Shown piece after piece: positions 29,769-42,264 of a stretch of 64,000 nt of DNA. Under the pieces are notes generated by a model. That model had not been told where the DNA came from. It searched no databases and worked only from the letters and a program-made list of their open reading frames with translations. The stretch comes from Thiorhodovibrio litoralis (GTDB lineage Bacteria; Pseudomonadota; Gammaproteobacteria; Chromatiales; Chromatiaceae): positions 2,652,501 through 2,716,500 of the forward strand of contig NZ_CP121473.1 of the NCBI RefSeq assembly GCF_033954455.1, in the 5' to 3' direction. Position 1 is the stretch's first letter, and every line of letters starts with the position of its first letter. The position numbers and the translations under genes were made by a program.

Positions 29769-31382
29769 ATGCTCCGTATTCCCATGACAAGTGGCCTGGT
29801 TCTGGCCATATCGCTGTCCGCGACAGCTCAGGCCGAAGTGTCGAAAGAGACGATTGACTCACTTGGCGCGCCCGACCGTATCGAGACATCGATCGGAACG
29901 CTGGACTTCAAGGATGGCGCGCCAAGCGCCGACACCGCCCAGAAGGTCTTCGATGCGCTCGACTTCACGCGCGCACTAAACGTCTACAACAACAGTTTTC
30001 GCGGCGCGTCGGCACTGGGGCTCCAAAAGGGCTTCCAGAGCATCGGCGCCGATTTCAACGACGTTCTCATTACGTCCGAACTGATGGATTCGGCGTCGCT
30101 GTTTCTGACAGGAAACGCGGACACCGTTTACTATCTCTCTTTCATCGACCTGTCCAAGGGGCCGATGGTGATCGAACAGCCTTCGGATGGCGTGGGGACC
30201 ATCAACGACATGTGGTTCTCATGGATCATTGACGTCGGTAAGCCGGGACCCGATCGCGGTCGGGGTGGTAAGTACCTGATCGTCGGACCAGATTACGACG
30301 GGCCGCTGCCCGAGGGCGGATACTTTGTTGCCCATTCCAAGACCAACCGGGTCCTTTACGCCTCGCGCGCCTACCTGGTGGACAGCGATCCAAAGCCAGC
30401 CGTTGCGAATGTCAAGGCGAACATGAAGATCTATCCCTACGCCGAGGGCACCTATGGCACGAGCATCGCTGAGGCGCTGACCGGCGCGGTCCGTCTTGGG
30501 GAAGAATCGAAGATCCCCGAGACGAAGTTCGTCGAGGCGAGCAACCTGTCGTTCAACACCATCCCGCCAAGCGACTTCGGCTTCTATGAATGGATCAACG
30601 AGAACGTCCAGGCCGAGCCCGCCACCAGCTATGACGTCGAGCTTGCCGGGCAGCTTGCCGCCATCGGCATCGCCAAGGGCAAGGAGTTCGCGCCTGACGA
30701 GCGGATGAAGAAGATCCTCACCGACGCCGCCGCCGTTGGCCAGGCGGCCGGACGGGTTCTGAACTGGCTCCCCTTTGGCGCCCATCCGGACTGGGCCTAT
30801 TACGAAGGGTCCATGTGGATGAGCATGCTCTGGGAAGGAGGCGCCTTCTTCGAGACCCCGCCGCCCGCGTATCATGACGGAATGTTCAAACCGCTGCCGC
30901 CGACCGGCGCCCGCACGCTGGATTCGCGCTCGGCGTTTTACTACGCCTACACGCTCGACAGCCCCGGCATGATCATGAACATCCCTGGCGTCGGATCGCA
31001 GTATCTGATGGGCTTCGTGGATGCGAACGGCGATCCAATGGACGGCGCGAAGACCTACAAGGTAACGCTGCCCAAGGATATCCCGGCCAAGGCGTTCTGG
31101 TCCTTCACGGTCTACGATAACCAGACGCGCTCGATGCTGCAGACGCCGCAGAAATACCCGCGTGCGGGTTCGCAAAGCTATCCATCGCCAGCGGCGACGG
31201 TGGCCAAGGACGGTTCCACCACAGTCTGGTTCAGCCCCGAACAGCCGGACGGGGTTGATCGCGGCAACTGGATCCAGACCGACCCCGACAAGGGCTGGTT
31301 CACCATCCTGCGCCTCTACAGCCCGCTGCCGTCGTTCTTTGACAAGTCGTGGCAGCCAACTGAAATCGCACCGGTGAAATAG
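29769..31382 (+). CDS. DUF1254/DUF1214 exported envelope protein, second copy
   Basis: A 537-residue paralogue of the preceding gene: VSKETIDSLGAPDRIETSIGTLDFKDGAPS aligns with the first copy's N-terminus, and the C-terminal DUF1214 block YKVTLPKDIPAKAFWSFTVYDNQTRSMLQTPQKYP is closely similar. The ATG at 29769 follows GAGAGG and gives a signal peptide (SGLVLAISLSATAQA). It is about 35 residues longer than copy one, with an extra aromatic stretch around SMWMSMLWEGGAFFETPPPAYHDGMFKPL. The function is unknown. Tandem duplication with divergence is the best reading. Confidence 0.88.
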   Translation: MLRIPMTSGLVLAISLSATAQAEVSKETIDSLGAPDRIETSIGTLDFKDGAPSADTAQKVFDALDFTRALNVYNNSFRGASALGLQKGFQSIGADFNDVLITSELMDSASLFLTGNADTVYYLSFIDLSKGPMVIEQPSDGVGTINDMWFSWIIDVGKPGPDRGRGGKYLIVGPDYDGPLPEGGYFVAHSKTNRVLYASRAYLVDSDPKPAVANVKANMKIYPYAEGTYGTSIAEALTGAVRLGEESKIPETKFVEASNLSFNTIPPSDFGFYEWINENVQAEPATSYDVELAGQLAAIGIAKGKEFAPDERMKKILTDAAAVGQAAGRVLNWLPFGAHPDWAYYEGSMWMSMLWEGGAFFETPPPAYHDGMFKPLPPTGARTLDSRSAFYYAYTLDSPGMIMNIPGVGSQYLMGFVDANGDPMDGAKTYKVTLPKDIPAKAFWSFTVYDNQTRSMLQTPQKYPRAGSQSYPSPAATVAKDGSTTVWFSPEQPDGVDRGNWIQTDPDKGWFTILRLYSPLPSFFDKSWQPTEIAPVK

Positions 31383-31390
31383 GCAGGCAA

Positions 31391-31410
31391 GACCAGGCTG
31401 TCGCCTGGTC
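31391..31410. terminator. GC-rich hairpin after the second DUF1254 gene
   Basis: GACCAGG at 31391-31397 pairs with CCTGGTC at 31404-31410 across a 6-base loop, 9 bases after the stop codon of the second DUF1254 gene and between convergent genes. No T-run follows. Confidence 0.5.
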
Positions 31411-31513
31411 CATCCCTGCGCTCGAAACCCTTAGCGATTAGTAGGAGCCAGGAGATTTGCGCGAGATCGATTCGGCCGCTTCCCGTCGACTTGGGCGACT
31501 CTCTATTGCCTGG

Positions 31514-31888
31514 TCACTGCGCCGGTGTCATTTCGGTGACCCGGTAGACGTTGTCAGGACCGAGCAGGATTTTGAAGTCGACCGTGTCACCCGCCTTCAC
31601 ACCACTCAGATCGACCTGCTCCGTGACAGGAAGATCCATGGTCATTTCCGGCCACTGCAAGGCCGGAATTGGGTCGTGTGTGATATTGATGCTTGCCTTT
31701 TGCGCATCGACCGAGTTGATCACGCCGTGACCAGCCGTGTCGGCGCTATCCGTGTCCTGAGTCATGGTGTGACCGCCCATCGACTGATGATCCATCATCA
31801 TCCCAGGGGCAGCAGCCCCTTCATCAGCCAAGACCAAGCTGGCCGTGCTAGCGGCCAGCAGCACCGTCATTGCAATGAGTTTGTTCAT
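31514..31888 (-). CDS. cusF: CusF-like periplasmic copper/silver-binding protein
   Basis: A 124-residue exported protein (signal MNKLIAMTVLLAASTASLVLA). The mature C-terminal half is a CusF-type domain: GVINSVDAQKASINITHDPIPALQWPEMTMDLPV, with the His, Trp and two Met ligands (THDP, LQWPEMTM) in the order that binds Cu(I)/Ag(I). A Met/His-rich stretch (PGMMMDHQSMGGHTM) precedes it. AGGAG lies before the ATG at 31888. It would hand metal to the CusA/CusB pump encoded at 37.7-42.3 kb. It lies downstream of the sensor-kinase remains on the same strand. Confidence 0.88.
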   Translation of the reverse strand: MNKLIAMTVLLAASTASLVLADEGAAAPGMMMDHQSMGGHTMTQDTDSADTAGHGVINSVDAQKASINITHDPIPALQWPEMTMDLPVTEQVDLSGVKAGDTVDFKILLGPDNVYRVTEMTPAQ

Positions 31889-32089
31889 CGTTCGTCTCCT
31901 TTCATCCTTCGTATTCTTTGGTTCGATTTTGGTGTAGACGATGGCCCCGTTGCTCCGCGCGAGCCTTAGAATAGATGGGGCACTTGAACCGCGAGAAAAC
32001 CCCTCTGGGCCTGATCAGGCGCAGCGTCACTCATGGGTTGGCGGCGGTCGCTCTCACGGGCAACCTCACGGATCTCGCGAAGTTGCGGT

Positions 32090-33441
32090 TCAACGCGGCA
32101 AGGTCACCTCCGCACAGAGACCGCCATCCTTGCGGTTATGCAGCAGCAAATCGCCGCCATGTGCGCGGGCAATATTGCGCGCGATCCCGAGTCCCAGACC
32201 AGTACCCCCCGAGTCGCGCCCCCGCGAGCCCTCCATGCGCCAAAAGGGCTCGAAGACCTTGCTCAGTGATTCAGGCGGAATTCCCGGTCCCCTGTCCGCG
32301 ATCGTCACCGTCACGGCGGTCTCGGAATCCGTCACCTCAATCTCCGCTTCGCCGCCATAGCGCAAGGCGTTGTCGAGCAGATTGCCGATACAGCGCTTGA
32401 GCGCGACAGGTCTACCCCGATATGGTGTTTGAACCTGACCACGCAGGCGCACAGGTGCCCCCGCCTCTTCGGCATCCTCGCTCAGGCTTTCGAGCAAGGC
32501 GATCAGGTCCAGAGATCGGGTCTCCTCCCGGCTGGCGGTGCCACGCATGAACTCGAGGGTCGCCCCGACCATGCTCTGCATCTCGTCGAGATCGCGTCGG
32601 ATCTTATCCCCAAGTTCCTCGTTGTCCAGAAGATCGGCGCGCAGCCGCAGACGCGTGAGAGGGGTCCTCAGGTCGTGCGAGATGGCGGCCAGCATCCGCG
32701 CCCGGTCCTCGACGAAGCGTCCGATCCGCCGTTGCATGGTATTGAACGCCCGTGATGTCTCCGCGACCTCAACCGGCCCTGTCTCCGGCAGTGGCGGGCG
32801 ATGGATATCCTTGCCCAGGGCGTCCGCGGCCTCACGCAGCCGATCCAGCGGTCGCACGATCCAACGCACGGCCACCAGGGACAGAGTGACGACCCCGGCC
32901 AGTAGGATCAGCAATGTCAGCAGCATTTGCGGCGGCCACTCGAAGATCTCGCGCGGAATCCGGCGCTCGAACCAGACCCAGGTGCCGTCCTTGAGTTGGG
33001 CCTGGACGATGAAGCGGCTCGCCATCGCATGCCTGCCCGCGCCGTGCCGACCCGGTCCTGCCACGTCATAATGAAGCCGGCCAGAGCCACCTCGATCTCG
33101 GTGTCGGCGCCGAGGCGCTTGCGGATCTGCTCTCCTACTAGCTCGGCACCGGCCGTGCGCGCATCCTCCGGGGGCAACTCGCGCGGCGCGTCGGCGAGAC
33201 CGACGCGGGTCTGTTCGCCGTTCAGCACCGGCAGCAGGCGGTGGCGTTCCGCCGGCGGCAGCGAATCGAGGAGCAGAACGGTGTCGACCGTGCGCTCGGT
33301 GATATCGCCTTGGATGGCCTCGTGGACGATACGACCGCGCTCACGCAAATGCACGCTGGCTGACAACAGCATCGTGGTGGTCAGCCCGGTCAGCAGCACC
33401 AACGTAAGCCGGCCGAATAGCGACCTCGGCAGTAGTTGCAT
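32090..33441 (-). pseudogene. Copper-type sensor histidine kinase with a single frameshift
   Basis: The N-terminal part is read from ATG 33441 (MQLLPRSLFGRLTLVLLTGLTTTMLL) through a periplasmic region to about 33054 (GFIMTWQDR). The C-terminal part continues in another frame from about 33014 (FIVQAQLKDGTWVWF) with a second membrane helix, HAMP, HisKA (AAISHDLRTPLTRLRLRADLL), N box (NLLDNALRYGG) and DRGPGIPP to the stop at 32090. The two halves join into one normal EnvZ/RisS-like kinase if one base is corrected between 33014 and 33054. It follows the response regulator by 12 bases. Either it is a recent pseudogene or the base is a sequencing error. Confidence 0.85.
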
Positions 33442-33452
33442 CGCAAAGACTC

Positions 33453-34214
33453 CTATCGGACCAGCGTCACGCGGGCCGCGAGGGTATAGCCGCGACCGCG
33501 CACGGTCTTGATCAGCTCGGGTTCGCGCGCGTCTTCACCCAGGTGGCGGCGCAGCCGCCCGATCAGCACATCGATGCTGCGGTCGAAGGGCTTTGCCTCA
33601 CGGCCCTGGGTCAGCTCCAGCAACTGGTCGCGGGTCAGCGCGCGGTTGGGATGCAGCAACAACACCTGCAGCAGCCGGTATTCGGCCTGGCTCAGGGGCA
33701 CCACCAGCCCAGCCGGCGAGGTCAGATGCTGGGTGCGACCATCCAGGCTCCAACCGGCGAAGTCCAGCCGCTCCGGGGTCTCCGCCAGGGGGTCGATGGG
33801 CAGATCACGCACGCGTCGCAGCACCCCTTTGATGCGCGCCATCAGTTCGCGGGCGCTGAAGGGTTTAGCGACATAATCGTCGGCGCCCATCTCCAAACCA
33901 AGGACCCGGTCCATCTCGTCGCCGCGTGCGGTGAGCATGATCACCGGGACCTTCGAGCGCGCCCGCAGGTCCCGGCACAGCTCCAGCCCATCCACACCGG
34001 GCAGCATCAGGTCCAGCACCACCAGATCCATCCGCCCTCCCTCCAGGCACTTCCACATCCCGCCGCCCTCGCCGACGACGGTCACCTGGTAGCCGTTCTT
34101 CTCCAGATACTGCTTGAGCAGATGGCGAATCTCGGGGTCGTCGACGACGACCAGGATGTGGTCAATGGGAGCGACCGGGTTGGTGTCAGAGGCGGTGTTA
34201 GTGGCAGTGTCCAT
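33453..34214 (-). CDS. OmpR-family response regulator of the metal-resistance island
   Basis: A 253-residue regulator with the ATG at 34214 as start (an open extension upstream lacks homology and overlaps the promoter). The REC domain has the phospho-acceptor in LVVLDLMLPGVDG and Lys in DDYVAKPFSARELM, followed by a winged-helix output domain (VVPLSQAEYRLLQVLLLHPNRALTRDQLLELTQG, RSIDVLIGRLRRHLGED). In the acidic pocket the usual run reads HILVVVDDPE, retaining two Asp. It precedes the kinase gene by 12 bases and diverges from the LTXXQ/copper genes, which it most likely activates. Confidence 0.92.
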   Translation of the reverse strand: MDTATNTASDTNPVAPIDHILVVVDDPEIRHLLKQYLEKNGYQVTVVGEGGGMWKCLEGGRMDLVVLDLMLPGVDGLELCRDLRARSKVPVIMLTARGDEMDRVLGLEMGADDYVAKPFSARELMARIKGVLRRVRDLPIDPLAETPERLDFAGWSLDGRTQHLTSPAGLVVPLSQAEYRLLQVLLLHPNRALTRDQLLELTQGREAKPFDRSIDVLIGRLRRHLGEDAREPELIKTVRGRGYTLAARVTLVR

Positions 34215-34285
34215 GGTCAGCACTTTAGCCGATCGCGGCCCCCTGCCGCTCGCGATCGGTAACGCCAAGTAACGCAGCGCCAATC

Positions 34286-34337
34286 GCTTACATCGGCTTA
34301 CAAATTCCCGCGTTACCGACATCCGGGGCTTACATCG
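34286..34337. promoter_or_regulatory. Direct repeats resembling an OmpR-type operator
   Basis: GCTTACATCG (34286-34295) is followed directly by GCTTACAAAT (34296-34305) and again by GCTTACATCG (34328-34337). The 10-base phase and further copy about three turns away fit binding of OmpR/PhoB-type regulators to tandem half-sites. The region is the divergent promoter between the response regulator (start 34214) and the Met-rich protein (start 34417). Confidence 0.55.
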
Positions 34338-34416
34338 ACAGGCTTTACTGACTCAAGGCGAGGAACGCGGATCTGCGCTCCTTGCAGTCAAACCAACAAA
34401 CAAACAGGAACTCGAT

Positions 34417-34941
34417 ATGAAACAGTCAACAAACAGGCTTACTGGGCTAATCGCCGCTTCCGCAGTCATGGTCGGTGCCTGCGGCGCCGCGTTCTCCGCC
34501 AGCGATCAGGATCAGAGTACCGGCGGCTACCCCGGCATGATGGGCGGTCCAGGGATGATGGGCGGACAGGGCATGACGGGAAGCCCAGGAATGATGGGCG
34601 GCCCTGGGATGATGGGGGCTTCGCCGGCCGATACCGCCGCGCGCCTCGCCGATGTGAAGCAGGAACTCGCGATTACGCCGGCTCAGCACGAGGCATGGAA
34701 CGCCTATCAGCAGGCCGTGATCAATCAGTCGGCGCTGAGGAATGCCCATCGCCAGACCATGTGGAACGGTCAGGCACCACCCACGGCCGATCAACGGGTG
34801 GCGATGCAACAGCAGGGCGGGCCGATGATGCAGCAGACAGCCGAGTCAGCCGATGCGCTGTATCGCACACTGACACCGGAGCAGCAGTCCAAGGCCGGCG
34901 AGCTATTGGTGTTCCAGCCCGGTCGCGGTGCGGTCAGATAA
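34417..34941 (+). CDS. Met/Gly-rich LTXXQ (Spy/CpxP-like) periplasmic protein
   Basis: A 174-residue exported protein. The signal region (LIAASAVMVGACGAAFSASD) could also be a lipoprotein signal (VGAC). Residues about 38-68 are a repeated MMGGPGMMGG-type tract suited to soft-metal binding by methionine. The C-terminal half is helical, with DVKQELAITPAQHEAWNAYQQAV and the LTPEQQSKAGELL motif of the Spy/CpxP family. A role as copper-induced periplasmic chaperone is inference from the family and from its place as first gene of the copper set. Confidence 0.85.
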   Translation: MKQSTNRLTGLIAASAVMVGACGAAFSASDQDQSTGGYPGMMGGPGMMGGQGMTGSPGMMGGPGMMGASPADTAARLADVKQELAITPAQHEAWNAYQQAVINQSALRNAHRQTMWNGQAPPTADQRVAMQQQGGPMMQQTAESADALYRTLTPEQQSKAGELLVFQPGRGAVR

Positions 34942-34953
34942 CTGCCGTCACTA

Positions 34954-35032
34954 AGAAACTGTCCATTTTCTAGTTCCCGATTCTTGCCCGACGGGTGCGC
35001 CCAAATCGGGAAGCAATTGATGGACAGTTTCT
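34954..35032. repeat. 79-bp palindromic element with 13-bp perfect terminal inverted repeats
   Basis: AGAAACTGTCCAT (34954-34966) and ATGGACAGTTTCT (35020-35032) are perfect inverted repeats. A second nested pair, TTCCCGATT and AATCGGGAA, lies inside at about 34974-34982 and 35004-35012. The dinucleotide TA abuts both ends when the last T is shared. It fills the gap between the LTXXQ gene and the DUF302 gene. Its shape is that of a small non-autonomous mobile element or a REP-type hairpin. Confidence 0.75.
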
Positions 35033-35070
35033 AACCACCCATTCCACAACCAACAGAGGAGTTACATAGG

Positions 35071-35463
35071 ATGTACGGATTTTCCACGACACTGAAGATT
35101 CCCTTCAATGAGGCCGTCGCCCGAGTGACCGAGGCCCTGAAGGGCGAAGGTTTCGGCGTCCTGAGCGACATCGACGTAAAGGCCACACTGGAGGCCAAGC
35201 TGGGGATCAAGAAGCGGCCCTACCGTATCCTCGGCGCCTGCAATCCCCCACTCGCCAATCAGGCACTGGAGGCGGAGCCCGACATCGGGCTGCTGCTGCC
35301 CTGCAATGTGGTCGTGCGTGAAGAGGCCGACGGCAGCATCGTCGTCGCCTTTATGGACCCGGAGTCAGTCCTGCAACTGGTGGACAGGCCCGAGGTGGCC
35401 GAGATCGCCTCCGAGGTCAAGGCGCGCATGGAACGGGTACGTGACGCCCTCGCGGCTGCTTGA
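35071..35463 (+). CDS. DUF302-domain protein
   Basis: A 130-residue cytoplasmic protein that matches DUF302: [34 protein letters not shown], the conserved [32 protein letters not shown] core, and [14 protein letters not shown]. The family is common near metal and sulfur genes, and its function is unknown. It precedes copA by 58 bases on the same strand inside the copper island and is likely part of that transcription unit. Confidence 0.9.
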   Translation: MYGFSTTLKIPFNEAVARVTEALKGEGFGVLSDIDVKATLEAKLGIKKRPYRILGACNPPLANQALEAEPDIGLLLPCNVVVREEADGSIVVAFMDPESVLQLVDRPEVAEIASEVKARMERVRDALAAA

Positions 35464-35521
35464 GGTGACATGACTCGACCGCGAGACCGGATCGATTGTC
35501 CAACCAGCCTAGGAGGCCAAG

Positions 35522-37723
<2,202 letters not shown>

Positions 37724-37744
37724 ACCGGCAACGAGGATCATTGC

Positions 37745-39085
37745 ATGTCCAAACCTGTGCTCGCGTCGAAAGACAGCCAACCGCTGGCTGGTCTTTTTCT
37801 GGCTTCGGTTTCCCTGATTGGCCTGCTGGCCCTCGGCTGGGGAGTTGGCTTCGCGGACCCGGCTGCTGGCGCGGAGGCGGCGCCAAGCGAATCCCGGGCC
37901 GAGGCGCAAGACGACAGCCTGATCGAGCATGCGCGCAAGCATGCCGATCCGAAATATGTCTGCCCCATGCATCCGCAGATCATCAAGAACGAACCCGGCA
38001 CCTGCCCCATCTGCGGCATGGATCTGGTCGAGAAATGGCTCGACCCCATGACCGGCAAGCATCCGGAGGTAAGCCTGGCTTCTGCGGTGGTGCAAACGCT
38101 CGGGGTGCGCACGGCGGCGGCTGAGCGCGGCACCCTGTGGCGCTATATCCGCACCCTCGGGCGCGTGACCTATGACGAGACGCGCCTTGCGCATGTGCAT
38201 CCGCGCGCGCCGGGCTGGATCGAGGCGCTCGACCTGCGCGCCGAGGGCGAGCCGGTGAAACAGGGAGAGACGCTGGCGGAGCTCTATGCGCCGCAGATAT
38301 TGTCCGCCCAGGTCGATTTTCTGCTCTCGCGCGAAGGCGGCGGCCAACGCCGCATCAGCGCGGACAAGGCGCGCAATCTGCTGCGGCTGCTGGCGGTGCC
38401 GGACGATGTGATCGCCGCCATCGAGCGCGACGGCGAACCGCGCAACCGAGTTCCCATCCGCGCGCCCATGGACGGGATCGTCACCCACATCGCCGCGCGC
38501 GAGGGGATGTATGTCACCGAGGCCACCGAGATGTTTCGGGTGGCGGACTTAAGCCGCGTGTGGGTGATGGTCGATGTCTACGAGCACCAGATCGACTGGC
38601 TCAAGCCGGGCGCCGCAGCGGAGATGCGCGTGCCGGCGCGGCCTGGGCGGACATGGAAAGGCAAGGTCGACTATCTCTACCCAGAGCTGGACCCAAACAC
38701 CCGCACCCTGCGCGTGCGCTTAATCTTCGACAACCCGGACCTGAGCCTGAAGCCGAATATGTTCGCCGATGTGGAGATCTTTGGTGGGCCCAAGAAGGAG
38801 GTGCTCAAGATCCCAGCCGAGGCGTTGATCATGACCGGCGAGCGCGAGAGCGTGGTGCTGGCGCTCGGCGACGGACGCTTCCAGCCGGTCGACGTGGTCA
38901 CCGGCATGCAGCGTGATGGCGCGGTGGAGATTCTCTCCGGCCTTGAGGCGGGCGATCGCGTCGTGACCTCCGGGCAGTTCCTGATCGACTCAGAATCCAA
39001 CCTGCAGGCGAGCTTCCAGCGCCTGACTGGGCCCGAGCCCGATGCCGAAGGCGCGGCAGCGGCCGGCGGACATGGAGCCCACTAG
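37745..39085 (+). CDS. cusB: CusB-type periplasmic adaptor of an RND efflux pump
   Basis: A 446-residue membrane-fusion protein with an N-terminal membrane anchor or signal (LFLASVSLIGLLALGWGVGFADP), then the same heavy-metal-binding motif (YVCPMHPQIIKNEPGTCPICGMDLVEK) also found at the N-terminus of the ATPase, then hairpin, lipoyl and beta-barrel domains (GWIEALDLRAEGEPVKQGETLAELYAPQ, AREGMYV, RVWVMVDVYEHQ). The C-terminal barrel is followed by a His-ended tail. Its stop touches the start of cusA with no gap. Confidence 0.92.
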   Translation: MSKPVLASKDSQPLAGLFLASVSLIGLLALGWGVGFADPAAGAEAAPSESRAEAQDDSLIEHARKHADPKYVCPMHPQIIKNEPGTCPICGMDLVEKWLDPMTGKHPEVSLASAVVQTLGVRTAAAERGTLWRYIRTLGRVTYDETRLAHVHPRAPGWIEALDLRAEGEPVKQGETLAELYAPQILSAQVDFLLSREGGGQRRISADKARNLLRLLAVPDDVIAAIERDGEPRNRVPIRAPMDGIVTHIAAREGMYVTEATEMFRVADLSRVWVMVDVYEHQIDWLKPGAAAEMRVPARPGRTWKGKVDYLYPELDPNTRTLRVRLIFDNPDLSLKPNMFADVEIFGGPKKEVLKIPAEALIMTGERESVVLALGDGRFQPVDVVTGMQRDGAVEILSGLEAGDRVVTSGQFLIDSESNLQASFQRLTGPEPDAEGAAAAGGHGAH

Positions 39086-42000
39086 ATGAAAGCGGTCATC
39101 GCCTGGTCGCTCAACAACCGCTTCCTGGTCCTGCTCGCCGCCCTGGCGCTGACGGCCTGGGGCTTATATTCACTCGCGCGCACGCCGCTGGATGCCATTC
39201 CCGATCTGTCCGACGTGCAGGTGATCGTCAAGACCAGCTTTCCCGGCCAGGCGCCGCGCGTGGTCGAGGAGCAGGTCACCTACCCCATCACCACCACCAT
39301 GCTGTCGGTACCGGGTGCCAAGGCGGTGCGCGGCTACAGCTTTTTCGGCGACAGCTATGTCTATGTGATCTTCGAGGACGGCACCGACCTCTACTGGGCG
39401 CGCGCCCGGGTGCTCGAGTATTTGAATCAGGCTGCGGCCGATCTGCCGGACGGCGTGCAACCGCGTCTCGGCCCGGATGCCACCGGCGTGGGTTGGATCT
39501 ACAGCTATGCGCTGGTCGACCGCACCGGTCAGCATGATCTGGCCGAGCTGACCAGCCTGCAAAACTGGTTTTTGAAGTTCGAGCTGCAATCCCTGCCCGG
39601 CGTGGCCGAGGTCGCAACCGTCGGTGGCATGGTGCGCCAGTATCAGATTGTGGTCGACCCGGAGAAGCTGCGCGGCTTCGGCATCCCGCTGCGGCAGGTC
39701 ATCACAGCGGTGCAGAACGCCAACCGCGATGTCGGCGGCTCGGTGCTGGAACTGGCCGAGGCCGAATACATGGTGCGCACGCGCGGCTATCTGCGCTCGC
39801 TTGAGGATATCGAGTTAATCCCAGTGCGCACCAGCCCCGAGGGCACCCCGGTGCTGCTGCGCGACATCGCCCGAGTGCAGATCGGCCCCGAGATGCGCCG
39901 GGTGGTGGCAGACCTCGACGGCAAGGGCGAGATCACCGGCGGCATTATCGTGATGCGCTCGGGCGAGAATGCGCTGGCCACTATAGAGGCGGTCAAGAAT
40001 CGGCTCGAGGCCCTGCGCGCGAGCTTGCCCGACGGGGTCGAGATCGTCGAGACCTACGACCGCTCCGGGCTGATTCTGGGTGCGGTGGACAACCTCAAGA
40101 CCAAGCTGATTGAGGAATTCATTGTCGTCGCTCTGGTGTGCATCGCCTTTTTGTTCCATCTGCGCTCGGCGCTGGTGGTCATCATCAGCCTGCCGCTCGG
40201 CATTCTGGCGGCCTTCGTCATCATGCAACACCAGGGCATCAACGCCAACATCATGTCCTTAGGCGGCATTGCCATTGCCATCGGCGCCATGGTGGACGCG
40301 GCCATTGTGATGATCGAGAACGCCCACAAGCATCTTGAGCGTTGGGAGGTCGCGCATGGCGAGCGCCCGCGCGGCGAGGACCATTGGCGGGTGATCGGCG
40401 AAGCCGCGGCCGAGGTCGGCCCGGCGCTCTTCTTCAGCCTGCTGATCATCACCCTGAGCTTTCTGCCGGTCTTTACCCTGCAAGCTCAGGAAGGGCGGCT
40501 GTTCAGCCCGCTCGCCTTCACCAAGACCTATGCCATGGCCGCTGCGGCCGGGCTTGCGGTCACCCTGGTGCCGGTGCTGATGGGCTATCTGGTGCGCGGG
40601 CGCATCCCGAGTGAGACTGCCAATCCGCTCAACCGTGGGCTCATCTGGCTCTATCGCCCCGGCCTGCGCGCGGTGCTGCGCTGGCCGAAGCTGACCATCG
40701 GCGTCGCACTGCTGGCGGTCTTAAGCGCCGCTTGGCCGCTGAAACACATCGGCACCGAGTTCATGCCCGATCTCTATGAAGGCGACCTGATGTACATGCC
40801 GACCACCCTGCCGGGCATTTCCATCGGCAAGGCGCGGCAGCTGTTGCAGCAGACCGATCGGCTGATCGCCAGCCTGCCCGAGGTCGAGCGTGTCTTCGGC
40901 AAGATCGGTCGCGCCGATACCGCCACCGACCCGGCACCGCTGACCATGATCGAGACCCTGATTCAGCTCAAGCCCATGTCCGAGTGGCGTGACGGCATGA
41001 CGTTGGACAAGCTGATCGACGAGCTGGACGCGACTGTCGACCTACCCGGCGTGACCAACGCCTGGGTCATGCCGATCAAAACCCGCATCGACATGCTGGC
41101 GACCGGCATCAAGACCCCGGTGGGCGTCAAGATCGCCGGTCCTGATCTGTCCGAGATCGAACGCATCGGCACCCAGGTCGAGCGTGCGGTGATGCAGGTG
41201 GATGGCACCACCTCGGCCTTCTCGGAGCGAGTCGCCGGTGGGCGCTATATCGAGATTCGCCCGGACCGGCTCGCCGCCGCGCGGGTGGGGCTGAATGTCA
41301 GCGACATCAATGATCTGGTTGCCGCCGCTATCGGTGGCATCAATGTCAGCCGCAGTGTGGAGGGACTGGAGCGCTATCCGATCAACATCCGCTTCCCGCG
41401 CGAGCAGCGCGACGATCTGCAAAAGCTGCGCGAGTTGCCCATCGTCACGCCTAGCGGCGCCCAGATTCCGCTCGAGCAGGTCGCCGAGGTGGTCATCACC
41501 GACGGCGCGCCCATGCTCAAGAGCGAGAACGCGCGCCTGAACGGCTGGACCTTCGTCGACATTCGCGGCCGCGACCTCGGGCGCTGGATCGCGGAGGCCA
41601 AGCAGGTGGTGGCCGATCAGGTCGCGCTGCCGCCCGGCTATTCGCTCACCTGGTCCGGCCAGTACGAGTACATGCAGCGCGCCCAGGAGCGCCTGACCAT
41701 GGTGGTGCCGCTGACGCTGCTGATCATCTTCGTGCTGCTGTATTTGACCTTTGGCCGCATATCAGAGGCGCTGCTGGTGATGCTGTCCCTGCCCTTCGCG
41801 CTGGTCGGTGGCCTGTGGTTGATCCATCTGCTCGACTACAACCTGTCGATCGCCGTCGCCGTTGGCTTCATCGCGCTCGCTGGTGTAGCGGTGGAGTTCG
41901 GCGTCATCATGCTGGTCTACCTCGACAACGCCCTGGCCGACGCCCGCCGCGCCGGAACTCTGGCAAGCGAGCAAGACCTGAAAGCCGCCATCGAGGAAGG

Positions 42001-42256
42001 CGCGGTGCTTCGCATTCGCCCCAAAGCCATGACGGTCGCGACCATCTTTGCGGGCCTGCTCCCCATCATGCTGCAAGGCGGGGTTGGCTCCGAGGTCATG
42101 CGCCCCATTGCCGCCCCCATGGTCGGCGGCATGGTCACCGCGCCGCTGTTGAGTCTGTTCGTGCTGCCGGCGATTTATTTGCTGTGGCGGCGGAATACAG
42201 GACAGCTTATGAGCACCGGTAGTGTTACACATGTCATCGCCGATCTGAAAATCTAA
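39086..42256 (+). CDS. cusA: CusA-type heavy-metal RND efflux transporter
   Basis: A 1056-residue HME-RND inner-membrane pump with twelve expected helices and two large periplasmic loops. Family landmarks are the N-terminal [18 protein letters not shown], the HME signature [47 protein letters not shown] (proton relay region) and the central [22 protein letters not shown]. It would export Cu(I)/Ag(I) together with CusB and an outer-membrane channel. No CusC-type channel is present in the window. The IS5 element is inserted 8 bases after the stop codon, so anything originally following is lost or moved. Confidence 0.95.
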   Translation: MKAVIAWSLNNRFLVLLAALALTAWGLYSLARTPLDAIPDLSDVQVIVKTSFPGQAPRVVEEQVTYPITTTMLSVPGAKAVRGYSFFGDSYVYVIFEDGTDLYWARARVLEYLNQAAADLPDGVQPRLGPDATGVGWIYSYALVDRTGQHDLAELTSLQNWFLKFELQSLPGVAEVATVGGMVRQYQIVVDPEKLRGFGIPLRQVITAVQNANRDVGGSVLELAEAEYMVRTRGYLRSLEDIELIPVRTSPEGTPVLLRDIARVQIGPEMRRVVADLDGKGEITGGIIVMRSGENALATIEAVKNRLEALRASLPDGVEIVETYDRSGLILGAVDNLKTKLIEEFIVVALVCIAFLFHLRSALVVIISLPLGILAAFVIMQHQGINANIMSLGGIAIAIGAMVDAAIVMIENAHKHLERWEVAHGERPRGEDHWRVIGEAAAEVGPALFFSLLIITLSFLPVFTLQAQEGRLFSPLAFTKTYAMAAAAGLAVTLVPVLMGYLVRGRIPSETANPLNRGLIWLYRPGLRAVLRWPKLTIGVALLAVLSAAWPLKHIGTEFMPDLYEGDLMYMPTTLPGISIGKARQLLQQTDRLIASLPEVERVFGKIGRADTATDPAPLTMIETLIQLKPMSEWRDGMTLDKLIDELDATVDLPGVTNAWVMPIKTRIDMLATGIKTPVGVKIAGPDLSEIERIGTQVERAVMQVDGTTSAFSERVAGGRYIEIRPDRLAAARVGLNVSDINDLVAAAIGGINVSRSVEGLERYPINIRFPREQRDDLQKLRELPIVTPSGAQIPLEQVAEVVITDGAPMLKSENARLNGWTFVDIRGRDLGRWIAEAKQVVADQVALPPGYSLTWSGQYEYMQRAQERLTMVVPLTLLIIFVLLYLTFGRISEALLVMLSLPFALVGGLWLIHLLDYNLSIAVAVGFIALAGVAVEFGVIMLVYLDNALADARRAGTLASEQDLKAAIEEGAVLRIRPKAMTVATIFAGLLPIMLQGGVGSEVMRPIAAPMVGGMVTAPLLSLFVLPAIYLLWRRNTGQLMSTGSVTHVIADLKI

Positions 42257-42264
42257 GCCTCTAG

